Assembly: GCA_032871835.1 (NCBI GenBank)
Contig: CM065301.1
Span: forward strand, 34,108,405-34,172,404
DNA: 64,000 bases
Direction of reading: 5' to 3'
DNA from: Dipteronia dyeriana
Taxonomy: Eukaryota > Streptophyta > Magnoliopsida > Sapindales > Sapindaceae
Part shown: positions 46,147-56,432 of the stretch, in pieces
Numbering within the stretch: position 1 is the first letter of the stretch
Layout of the letters: each line of letters opens with the position of its first letter
Translations under genes and position numbers: made by a program
The notes under the pieces: generated by a model
Told to the model about the DNA's origin: nothing
Database searches by the model: none
What the model saw: the letters and a program-made list of their open reading frames with translations, nothing else

Positions 46147-46923
46147 CTATAGCAAATGTATCATATCTCTCATCCTCATGTTCTCTAGATGCCCATCAAA
46201 ACTCTTTTGACGAACAACCTTTGTAAAGGGATCCGCTAGATTTTCTGCGGACGCAATCTTGGTAATCGTCACGTCACCCTTATGCACAATTTCCCTTAGA
46301 AGATGATACTTTCTTTCAATGTGTTTCCCTCTCTTATTACTTCTTGGTTCTCTCGAATTAGCCACTGCTCCACTATTGTCACAATAGATGGTGATCTGCT
46401 TATTCGCATCAGGAACAACTTCCAAGTCAATCAAGATTTGGTGGAGCCAGACAGCCTCTTTAGTAGCCTCGCATGCGGTAACATACTCGGCTTCCATGGT
46501 GGAATCAGCAATACAAGATTGCTTGATACTCCTCCATATGACTGCCCCTCCTCCAATGTTAAACACAGATCCTGATGTCGATCTTCTGGAGTCAGAATCT
46601 GACTTAAAATAAGAATATGTATACCCAATGGGAATTAAATCCCCTCTAGAGTATACAAGCATATAATCTCTCGTTCTCCTTAGATACTTGAAAATATGCT
46701 TGACTGCCGTCCAGTGATCAGGACCAGGTTTCGATTGAAACCTGCTAACTATACCTACTGCAAAGCAAATATCTGGTCTAGTGCAGAGCATTGCATACAT
46801 GAGACTTCCAACTACCGATGCATATGGAATCCTACTCATGAATTGCTCTTCATGCTCATTCTTAGGAACTTGTTCCTTAGAAAGTTTGATTCCATGCCTG
46901 AAAGGTAACATATCTTTCTTGGA
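46147..46923 (-). pseudogene. F pol: RT end and RNase H
   Basis: 254 codons open (to 46911) in frame with the RT ORF upstream, from which a single TAA at 46924-46926 separates it. It has YAMLCTRPDICFAVG, STMEAEY, YCDNSGAVAN and a C-terminal LADPFTK. The first catalytic Asp is gone: the GYTDSDF of relatives reads GYTYSYF, so RNase H should be inactive even with readthrough. Length and order fit a complete Copia RNase H. Confidence 0.92.
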
Positions 46924-47937
46924 TTATTGCATGGAAAATCTAGACAAGATTTTATCTATGTATGAAGCTTGGGATAATGCAATCATTCTATTCTTTCTAT
47001 CCCTTATGACTTGGATACCAAGAATATATCTTGCTTCTCCTAAGTCCTTCATATCAAATTGTTTTGCTAACCATTCTTTTATTGATGTCAATACACCTAC
47101 GTCGTTTCCGATGAGTAGTATATCATCAACGTAAAGAATTAGGAAAACCAACTTATCGCCTTTAATCCTTTTGTATACACAAGGTTCGTCAAGATTTTGA
47201 ATAAATCCAAAACCTTTTACAGCTTGATCGAACCTTATGTTCCAGGATCTGGATGCTTGCTTCAATCCATATATGGATCTTTGAAACTTGCATACCCTTT
47301 CCTTTTGGCCTTTTTCAATGAATCCTTCTGGTTGCATGATATAGATGCTTTCATCAAGACTTTCATTAAGGAAAGCTGTCTTGACGTCCATTTGCCAAAT
47401 CTCTAGGTCTAGAGATGCCGTAATGGATAAGAGTATCCTAATGGATTTAAGCATGGCCACAACAGAGAAGGTTTCTTCATAATCGATACCTTTCTTCTGT
47501 GTATAACCTTTAGCTACCAATCTAGCTTTATAGGTTTCCACCTTTCCATCCATTCCTCTTTTCCTCTTGTATACCCACTTGCACCCGATGGGCTTTATCC
47601 CTTTAGGCAAGTCTACAAGAGACCAGACTTTATTTTTGAACATAGATTCAATTTTGGATTGCATTACCTTTTGCCAATGGCGACTATCAACATCTTCCAC
47701 TGCTTCCTTGTATGTATAGGGATCATCGTCGTCCGAAAGATTCTCTACAGATTCTTCTAGACCAATGTATCTCTCGGGTTGTCTAATAACCCTCACACTA
47801 CGACGAGGTATGGTAGATTGTTGATCTTGTGTTGGTACGGAACATACAATTGGGCTTGGTTGCGAAACCTCTTGTGGAATTGTATCTCCTAAAAGCTCAT
47901 TTAGGACAATTCTACTTTTAGGCACAAAATTATTCAT
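46924..47937 (-). CDS. F pol: hinge and reverse transcriptase (337 codons)
   Basis: Longest open frame of the window. Residues 1-60 are the integrase-RT hinge (PRRSVRVIRQPERY). RT starts near residue 75 (DPYTYKEAVED), with GCKWVYKRKRG, KARLVAKGYTQKKGIDYEETF, LEIWQMDVKTAFLN (catalytic Asp), QRSIYGLKQASRSWN, LILYVDDILLIGN (catalytic Asp pair) and DLGEARYILGIQ. All RT motifs look intact. It ends at a TAA where relatives have Asp. It would be made as part of gag-pol, not from its own ATG. Confidence 0.9.
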   Translation of the reverse strand: MNNFVPKSRIVLNELLGDTIPQEVSQPSPIVCSVPTQDQQSTIPRRSVRVIRQPERYIGLEESVENLSDDDDPYTYKEAVEDVDSRHWQKVMQSKIESMFKNKVWSLVDLPKGIKPIGCKWVYKRKRGMDGKVETYKARLVAKGYTQKKGIDYEETFSVVAMLKSIRILLSITASLDLEIWQMDVKTAFLNESLDESIYIMQPEGFIEKGQKERVCKFQRSIYGLKQASRSWNIRFDQAVKGFGFIQNLDEPCVYKRIKGDKLVFLILYVDDILLIGNDVGVLTSIKEWLAKQFDMKDLGEARYILGIQVIRDRKNRMIALSQASYIDKILSRFSMQ

Positions 47938-47999
47938 ATAGTCCTTTTCTAGAAATTTGGTATTTGTCGAAACAAATAATTTAAGATCTGAAGGACTAT

Positions 48000-49100
48000 A
48001 AAAATATTATCCTTTTGTTCCTTTTGGATACCCTACAAATATGCATGTTTCTGAACGAGACTCTATCTTATCTGTCTTTCCTTTTAACACGTGCGCAGGA
48101 CATCCAAATATCCTTAAGTGTTGTAAACTAGGATTTTGCTCAGTCTACAACTCATGTGGTGTTTTAGGAATCGACTTAGATGGTACATCGTTTAGAATAT
48201 ACATGGCAGTTTGTAAAGCATATCCCCAAAAAGAACTAGGGAGCATTGAATAACTCAACATAGACCTAACCATATCCAAAAGAGTTCTATTTCTCCTTTC
48301 TGCTACCCCATTTTGTTGAGGTGTGCCTGGTGCAGAAAACTGAGAAATTTTTCCATTATCAATAAGATATTGCTGAAACTCACCAGATAGATATTCTCCA
48401 CCACGATCGGACCTCAAGATTTTTATATGTTTCTCAAGCTGATTTTCTACTTAAGCTTTAAATGCTTTGAACATATCAAAAGCATCCGACTTATGTCTAA
48501 TGAGATACACATAGCCAAATCTTGAGTGATCATCCATGAAAGTGATGAAGTACTCCTATCCACCTCTAGCTTGACTGCTCATAGGTTCACACACATCAGT
48601 ATGTATAAATCCTAAACATTCGTTGGCTCTTGCGCCTTTGGTCGTAAACGATGTTTTTGTCATTTTACCTTCCAAACAAGATTCACAAGTTGGTAGATCA
48701 TCAACCTTTAAGTCACTTAGAGGTCCGTCACATGCCAATCTTTTAATCCTATTAAGGTTAATATGACCTAGGCGTAAATGCCACAAGTAGGTTTCATCTT
48801 TTGATAATTTTACTCTCTTATGATTAGGTTCCGTTGATTCCGTGTCTAACAAGTGAGAGATATTTCCATGCAAATAGAATAAACCGTTTTCTAATGTACC
48901 TTTGCAAATAATTTTGTCATTCTTACTAATAATAAAGGTTTTATTAAAAGTAACCGAATAACCAAATTAATTTAAACAAGAAACCGAAATTAAATTCCTC
49001 TTGAATTGAGGTACATAATAAACGTCTATTAAATCTAAATGCCTTAAAGAATCTAAACTAATTCTAATATCTCCCACATCACTAGCAGACACCAACGCTC
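48000..49100 (-). pseudogene. F pol: pre-integrase and integrase
   Basis: Two open pieces in the same frame: 48556-48873 (DETYLWHLRLGHINLNR, CESCLEGKM, HTDVCEP with the first catalytic Asp) and 48145-48417 ([10 protein letters not shown] with the second Asp, [19 protein letters not shown] with the catalytic Glu, [15 protein letters not shown]). Stops between and after them (near 48553, 48454, 48142, 48006) break the gene. All three catalytic acids are present. Confidence 0.9.
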
Positions 49101-49386
49101 CATTGCCTAAACGCAAGTTGAATTCGTTCTCTTTTAGCCTTCTCCTTTACTTGAACCCCTGTAAGGAAAAACAAACATGATTAGTGGCTCCAGAGTCTAA
49201 GATCCAAGAATCCATAGAATCTGCCAAAAAACATGTTTCAAGATAATTAATATTACCTTCTTCATTTCCTTGAGACTTTGGACAATTTCTTTTCCAATAT
49301 TCCTTTTCACCACAAATGAAACACTTTCCTTTGATCTTGGTTACTTTCTTTGTCTTCTTCTTTGTAGGTCCTAGTTGTTTTTTCTT
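49101..49386 (-). pseudogene. F pol: zinc knuckle end and protease
   Basis: Minus-strand translation gives GKCFICGEKEYWKRNC (CCHC knuckle with its His replaced by Tyr), then SWILDSGATNHVC, the Copia protease site with intact D-S-G, then a stop and NEFNLRLGNG. This is the segment deleted in A and E. Confidence 0.85.
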
Positions 49387-50055
49387 CTATTGTTTCTTGA
49401 CCTTCTTACCGGTCTTAACAGTAGCAACTTTACCTACGGTATGAATCTCTTGACCTTGGCCTTTCACAAGGATCTTTTCCGCGCTTTGAACATCTTGCAT
49501 CAGGCCTTGTAAGGTGTATTCCTTATTATTCAAGGTGTAGTCCAACTTGAATTGATCAAAGAAATCCGACAGTGAGTTGACAATCATGTCAATTTTGGTC
49601 TCACCATCTATCTCAGTGCCATTCAGTTCAGCAATGTTGAGATGTGCTATGACTTTCATCATGTGATCTTTCACAGCCTGTCCGGGTTTCATCCTAAGAT
49701 TCATAAAAGCAGTCACTGCCTCTCTCTTAGTCGTCCTAGACCTCATAGCAAACATCTCCTCTAGAGACATCATTATATCGGCAGCAGTCTCCATTCCTTC
49801 ATGTTGCTGTTGCAACACGTTGGAGATGGTGGCCATAATGTAACAGTTAGCCATCTCATCAGAAGACTCCCACAGCTTATGCTAATCTCTTTGCATCTGA
49901 GTAGATTCATTAGTAGGAGTAGGTGGTTTAGGAGTGCACAGAATGAACTTATGCTTTTCGGATTGCAATAGTAGCCCAATTTTCCTTTTCCATGTGACAT
50001 AATTATCACCAGTTAAAGTATTGTCTTTAAGGTTGTTGATTAGGGATGGGGTCAT
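49387..50055 (-). pseudogene. F gag with one internal stop
   Basis: Starts at the ATG at 50055 (MTPSLINNLKDN), same frame as pol. A TAG in the QRD*HKLW region (about 49880) divides it; the open piece 49387-49854 has SLEEMFAMRS, VTAFMNLRMKPGQAVKDHMMKV and LDYTLNNKEYT. A second TAG at 49387 replaces Gln in a Lys/Gln run before the knuckle. Confidence 0.88.
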
Positions 50056-51406
50056 GATTTCTGAACAATATCAAAAATTATATAAGTAAATAATCATGAA
50101 AAAAGCACTTTTGAATATTTATATTAAATAAATTAATTCAATCGTAAAAATTCAACGGTGATCCAATGCCCATAAATGTCACGCCTTCTTTGGGAGTTCG
50201 CAATATTTACTAGTTGGACTAGGTCCCACCTAATTGTTAACATAACAACCAACGTTTTCAATTTTAGCCTTGTGATTTTATTAACAAGAACTCTTACGAG
50301 GATATTAATAATTTCACATTGAGTGTGTTACCAAGTTATCGACCTTCAATAGAATCCCTGACGAATATCCCTCCTTTGGGAGTATATATCGTTTGGGCTA
50401 ATTGTCTAGTCTATCCTTGCAAGGAAGTATCTTGCTAAATTCCATTCATGAATACCTCTTGGGAGGTTATTCATGAAACATAAAGCTCAACTAAACTTGG
50501 AGGCCGTAGGTGTTCCAAAAAACCTTCTCCCACTCAATTGTTTAAGGCGTGTGATCGAATTCCAAAGAATGATTTACCAAGTTATCTAGATGCCAATTTA
50601 GATACTTAAACCATTCAATGCATGTTCATACCAAAAGAGATATATGAGTGGCACTCCTATTCTATATGACATGTAATCAAAAAATGACAAACATTGCAAT
50701 ATTTACAAAAATATAAATAGCTACAATTTTGGTCCATCCTAGAAAAACAAGTAAATTACATATATCTTGGAATACAAGAACTTCTTTTTTGGCGAACAAG
50801 TCTTCACGCGACCTTCGTCGTTCAGACTCCCTTAGCTACCTCCCATGGGTGTGCGCATCCATTGCCCTTACCAGTGGGTGTGCGCATGTCACAAGCCCAT
50901 AAAGGGCTGCCTTGCGCAGCCCATGGCTACCACAACGGCTGCCATTCGCAGCCCATGCCACAACAAAAGTGGCTACGCGCTCTTCGTACGCAAGTTCGTT
51001 GTTACGGCTCGCACGGTCCCAAACTTGTTTCGGTTACTCCTAATTCTTAAAACCTTCGAGTCTTCAAAACTTGAATGTATTACAGAAGAATCTACATAAC
51101 AAAATACTGCAGTTTTTTTTTTTACAACAACAAAAAAAAAAAAAACTTAACAACCACCAAGAAGAAAATTATGGTGATAATAGACCACCCTTCTTGTTAC
51201 AATCCCAAAACAAAATTACATTGAAATTATAGGACCGAAATTGAGCAATAACAATCCACATATAAAACATATATATATATCCATACATTCCAATGTAAAT
51301 ATATATGTGAATACCTAGAGTGCCATCTCTTTCTAAAACATGCATATATACAATAAAAGAAAAAGATTCACCAACACATACATCAATTAATCAAGGGTAC
51401 AACCAA
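50056..51406 (-). other. F leader
   Basis: 1.35 kb with no gene. Conserved with E and A. GC-rich hairpins at 50905-50921 and 50937-50953 (GGCTGC/GCAGCC arms). ORFs at 50845-51099 lie in this block and are not supported. Confidence 0.78.
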
Positions 51407-51420
51407 GCTCTAATACCAAT
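51407..51420 (-). other. F primer binding site
   Basis: Minus strand ATTGGTATTAGAGC, one change from A's site (C to T). Confidence 0.87.
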
Positions 51421-53860
51421 TGTAGGGAAAAAACAGTTTAGAAATGCAGCAGAAGCGTGAGAAAAAAAACGAGATTAGGGTTTGCGTAAAAAAAACCCCT
51501 TTTATGCAACGAGAACCTTAACCCTGGATTAATTGATGTATATAAAAGTATCGTACCTTTTTCGCTTGACGATTGAACAAGCACTGAATTGATTCCGCAA
51601 GATCTTTCAATCCAATCACGAACGTGAATCCACTAGGAGTGTGGGCTCCCTTTCTTTAAATTGTATTCCTGAGGATGGAGACAAAGAAAATATCTTTTCT
51701 TTGTTAGTTACAAATATCCTCCAAGAAAAAATTCCAAGAACGTTCGGTCACTTGTGAATTATCAATCAATTTGATTGTAACTAGCGTGAACCTTGATTCG
51801 ATGTTGTACACAAAACCCTTTTGATGTCCAAGATATTAGTATACTATCGAATACAAAAACGTTCCCCTTTTTTCTCTACTTGGCCAAATTCACACACTAT
51901 TGATTAGAGATGAACGAATTTTGTCTGGAGTAAAAACAGATTTTTCTCCCTCAAAATTCCTTTGATGGCCGAAACTTTTTCTTTCTCAAATAAATCTTGG
52001 CCGAAATTCCTCTCTAATACCTTAGTCATGACCGAAATTATTCACACATATATATAGGTTCATAAATCCTTTCCTAAGAAGGATTCACTTGGTTGGCAAG
52101 AATCCTTTCCTTAGGTGGATTTATTTGGTAGTTAGAATCCTTATCTAAAAAGAAAACTAACTACTCCTATAACTATATTGTGTTGGTCGAAATTTTGGTC
52201 TTTTATATAGGTTAGGAGAGTTCAATCTTTCCTAAGAAGGATTACTTGATAAACAAGAATCCTATCCTTAGGTAGATTAACTTGGTGGTTATGAATCCTT
52301 TTCAAATAAGAATTCTTCCACTAAGTAGTTTTACTTGGTGACCAAGAATCCTTTTCCAAAAAGAATTATTTCCTACACCAAGACTCCTAATCCTACTCAA
52401 TAGTGTGTTTGTAACCATATTAAAGACTTCCTAATTTCATTAGATAAATAACTCCTTTTATTTATCTACTTATCAAATATAGTCTTTAACATTAATTATA
52501 CTACCAACAATAGTATAGTTTTAGGAGACCATCTCCTAATAGGAAAAGATTTTGACTTTTAATTAAATAATTAATTAATCAAACAAGTAATTAATTGCCA
52601 TTTAATTAAATAATAAAATAAAATAATATATTAAAGCTATTATCCATAGCCATTGCCGCCCATACATAGTATTAAGGCCATATATTATTTTTCTCATTTT
52701 ATTAAATCCTTTGGACCTTAAAAAAAAATCCACATGTGAACTAGACCTATTCTTACAAAAAAAACAAGTTCACATGCCTTATTACAATTCTAGATGGACC
52801 CCTATTAGTCCGGTAGAATATATCAAGTGATCCATGCAAGTTCGTATGGATTGGGGATCATGGCGAGCTATCTAAATTTAAGCTCTAATAGACACAGCCT
52901 AATCACAATCAACAAATGATTCACTTAGGTCCGATCTATTTAATTTAAGTTCATTCCACTAAAGAACTAAAATTGAACTCTTAAATAAAGATAGAATAAG
53001 TTGATGTTACTCATTCGTACCCTAGACAACCTTATTGGAGAAAGTGTATCCTCATGAAGAATACCAGTAATCGCCAAGAGCTCATAGACCGCCTATAGCT
53101 CTCCAAGTTACCATATTTACTCATATGAGCACATTTTGAACTTGGATATTTTGACTTGTCCAGAAGCCATGTTTCAATAGACACTATTGAAAACTAAACG
53201 TTAACATTTAATATCCAATACCTCAAAACATCCATATGATGGTATTCTACATGTCCATATCCATAAATGAAGTCCTCTATCGATTAACAAATGAATACCA
53301 CCTAACTATCGAGGATAGACTATGCTATATAATCATACTCATTGATAGCTCAAATGATAACATTTGCAACCATAAGTCCATCATTTATCTCACGATTGAG
53401 ATAGACTCTCCGATTGTCTTCAAATGAAAACTTTTATCCATTGACGGTTCTAGATAAAGTATTTCTTTTTGATCCCATATGCACCCAGTGCACTGGATTC
53501 TTTTGCCCTAAGACACCACACTTTGATGATTTTAGACTCATCATAACACATTTGTTCCCACTCAAATGCTAGCAAAAGAATCTACAACTTTAACAAGATA
53601 AAGGCGCCCAACCTTCTATCTTAAGTTGTGAATATTATTCAAGACTAACTAAAGAATTGTGTCTACCTCATACATATCTAGATGTATAAACAATTATTCT
53701 TTTCTCATAGTCTTTTGACCTTATGATTTTTTACTTTTGACAAATATAATAATGAAACTATAAATGCTATAAGATTTGTTAAACTAGAAATCACTTTATT
53801 CATATGAAAAAGATTGTTAATTACACTATTACACTCTTGCTATTGAGCATAATCCTAACA
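51421..53860 (-). repeat. F 5' LTR
   Basis: 2440 bp; partner of 43725-46132. High similarity between the two, including the shared AATCCTT repeat expansion absent from A and C. Confidence 0.94.
53236..53427 (+). other. Conserved antisense ORF in LTR (63 aa)
   Basis: Core MSISINEVLYR... to IVFK kept; an upstream deletion changes the N-terminal extension (MMVFY joined to MSIS). Confidence 0.3.
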
Positions 53861-53865
53861 ACTTA
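53861..53865. repeat. Target site duplication of F, right (ACTTA)
   Basis: Identical to 43720-43724. Confidence 0.94.
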
Positions 53866-54810
53866 AAGGTTGATGATCTACCAAATTGTGAAATCTTGTT
53901 TGGAGGGTAAAATGACCAAAAGGCCGTTTACGACCAAAGGCATAAGAGCCATTGAATGTTTAGGATTGATACACACTGATGTGTGTGGACCTATGAGCAT
54001 TCAAGCTAGAGGTGGATATGAGTACTTCATCACTTTCACGGATAATCAATCAAGATTTGGTTATGTGTATCTCGTGAGACATAAGTCAAATGCTTTTGAC
54101 ATGTTCAAAGCATTTAAAGCTGAAGTGGAAAATCAGCTTTAGAAACGCATAAAAATCTTGAGGTCTTATCATGGTGAAGAATATCTATCTAGTGAGTTTG
54201 AACAATATCTTAATGATAATGGGATAATTTCTCAATTTTTTGCACCAGGCACACCTAAACAGATTGGGGTGGCAGAAAGGAGAAATAGAACTATTTTTAA
54301 CATGGTTGGGTCTATGTTGAGTTATTCAACACTCCCAAATTCTTTTTACGGATATGCTTTACAAACTGCAATGTACATTCTAAACGATGTACCCTCTAGG
54401 TCGGTTCCTAAAACACCGTATGAGTTATGGACCGGGCGAAAGCCTAGTTTACAACACATATAGATATTTGGATGTCCTACGCACGTGTTAAAAGGAAAGA
54501 TAGACAAAATGGAGTCCCGTTTAGAAACATGCATATTTGTAGGGTATCCAAAAGGAACAAAAGGATATTATTTTTATTGTCCTTCAGATCTTAAAGTATT
54601 TGTTTCGACAAATGCTAAATTTCTAGAAAAAGACTATATGAATATTTTTGTGCCTAAAAGTAGAATTGTCCTGAATGAGATTTTAGGAGATAAAATTCCA
54701 AAAGAGGTTTCGCAACCATGCCCAATTGTAAGTTCCATACCAATACAAGATCAACAATCTACCATATCTCATTGTAGTGGGAGGGTTGTTAGATAACCCA
54801 AGAGATACAT
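53866..54810 (+). pseudogene. E pol: integrase, resumed after F
   Basis: Open pieces 53870-54142, 54158-54463 and 54485-54796 share one frame. They show HTDVCGPMSIQARGG (first Asp), [11 protein letters not shown] (the second catalytic Asp is Tyr here), [17 protein letters not shown] (catalytic Glu kept) and hinge sequence up to HCSGRVVR. Stops at 54140, 54461 and 54794 look like single-base changes. Confidence 0.9.
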
Positions 54811-55620
54811 CGGTATGGGAGAATCTGTAGAGAATCTTCCGGACGACAATAATCCCTATACGTACAAGGAAGCAATGGAGAATGTTGATTGTCGCCATTG
54901 GCAAAAGGTAATGCAATCCGAAATTGAATCTATGTTCAAAAACAAAGTCTGGTCTCTTATAGACTTGCCTAAAAAGATAAAGCCCATCGGGTGCAAGTGG
55001 GTATACAAGAGGAAAAGAGGAATGGATGGAAAGGGGGGAAACCTTTAAAGGTAGATTGGTAGCTAAAGGTTATACACAGAAAGAGGTATCAATTATGAAG
55101 AAACCTTCTCTGTTGTGGCCATGCTTAAATCCATTAGGATACTCTTATCCATTGCGGCATCTATAGACCTAGAGATTTGGCAAATGGAAGTCAAGACATC
55201 TTTCCTTAATGGAAGCCTTGATGAAAGCATCTACATGATGCAACCAGAAGGATTCATTGAAAAGGTCCAAGATGAAAAGGTATGCAAGTTGCAAAGATTT
55301 ATATATGGATTGAAGCAAGCATCCAGATCCAAGAATATAAGGTTCGATCAAGCCGTGAAAATTTTTGGATTATTCAAACCTTGATGAATCTTGGGTATAC
55401 AAAAGGCAACAAGTTGGTTTTCCTAGTTCTTTACGTTGGTGATATACTACTCATCGGAAATGATATAGGTGTACTGACATCAATAAAAGAATGGTAAGCA
55501 AAATAATTTGATATTAAGGACTTAGGATAAGAAAGTTATATTCTTGGTATCCAAGTCATAAGGGATAGAAAGAATAGAACAATTGCATTATCCCAAGCTT
55601 CATAAATAGATAAAATCTTG
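54811..55620 (+). pseudogene. E pol: reverse transcriptase, degenerate
   Basis: 54815-55048 (KPIGCKWVYKRKRGMDGK), then a frameshift caused by extra G in GGGGGGAAACC, 55115-55384 (LEIWQMEVKTSFLN: the catalytic Asp of QMDVK is Glu) and 55282-55497 in another frame (LVFLVLYVGDILLIGN: YVDD has become YVGD). Both catalytic positions are altered, besides the frameshifts. Confidence 0.9.
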
Positions 55621-56418
55621 TCTAGGTTTTCAATGCAAGATTCCAAGAAAGGTATGTTACCTTTCAGACATGGAATCAAACTTTCTACGGAACAAGTTCC
55701 TAAGAATGAGCATGAAGAGCAATTCATGAGTAGGGTTCCATATACATCGGCAGTTAGAAGTCTCATGTATGCAATGCTCTGCACTAGACTAGATATTTGT
55801 TTTGTTATGGGCGTAGTTAGCAGGTTTCAATCGAAACCTGGTCCTGATCACTGGACGGCAGTCAAACATATTTTCACGTATCTTATGAGAACGAAAGATT
55901 ATATGCTTGTATACTCTGGAGAGGATTTAATTCTCGTTGGGTATACAGATTCTGATTTTTAGTCAGATTCTGACTGAAGCAGATCAACATCAGGATCTGT
56001 GTTTACTATTAGAGGAAGGGCAGTCATATGGAGGAGTATCCAGCAATCTTGTATTGTCAATTCCACCATAGAAGCCGAGTATGTTGCCGCATGCGAGGCT
56101 GCTAAAGAGGCTGTCTGGCTCCGTCAATTCTTGATTGACTTGGAAGTGGTTCCTGATGCAAATAGGCAGATCATTATCTATTGTGACAATAGTGGAGCAG
56201 TGGCTAATTAGATAGAACCAAGAAGTCATAAGAGAGGGAAACACATTGAAAGAAAGTATCACCTTTCAAGGGAAATTGTGATTAGGGGTGACATGACGAG
56301 TAACAAGATCGCGTCAGCCAAAAATCTAGTGGATCCCTTTAAAAAGGCTCTTCCATAAAAGAGTTTTGTTGGGCATCTAAAGAACATGGGGATGAGAGAT
56401 ATGAAACATTTGCTATAG
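55618..56418 (+). pseudogene. E pol: RT end and RNase H, degenerate
   Basis: 55618-55962 (SRFSMQDSKKGMLPF, YAMLCTRLDICFVMG, GYTDSDF with the first Asp), a stop, and 55999-56211 (STIEAEYVAACEAAKEAVWL, YCDNSGAVAN), another stop, then ERKYHLSREIV and DPFKKALP. The acidic triad is visible; stops and a one-codon-scale disruption near 55970 inactivate it. Confidence 0.9.
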
Positions 56419-56420
56419 AG

Positions 56421-56432
56421 AAAGTGGGATTT
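56421..56432 (+). other. E polypurine tract, decayed
   Basis: AAAGTGGGATTT where relatives have AAGTGGGAGAT. Confidence 0.75.

Larger units (their letters stand above)
43725..53860 (-). mobile_element. Copia element F, full length, minus strand, youngest-looking
   Basis: 10136 bp with perfect ACTTA duplication. Minus strand: 5' LTR 51421-53860, PBS 51407-51420, leader, gag start at 50055, protease, integrase, RT and RNase H to 46147, polypurine tract 46133-46144, 3' LTR 43725-46132. The gag-pol pieces mostly lie in one frame (all starts are congruent with 50055), interrupted mainly by stops, so it is the best kept family member here. Confidence 0.94.

Noticed and set aside
50845..51099. 84-codon ORF in F leader
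   Set aside because: Sense direction is opposite to F, it lies in the hairpin block, and has no domain.
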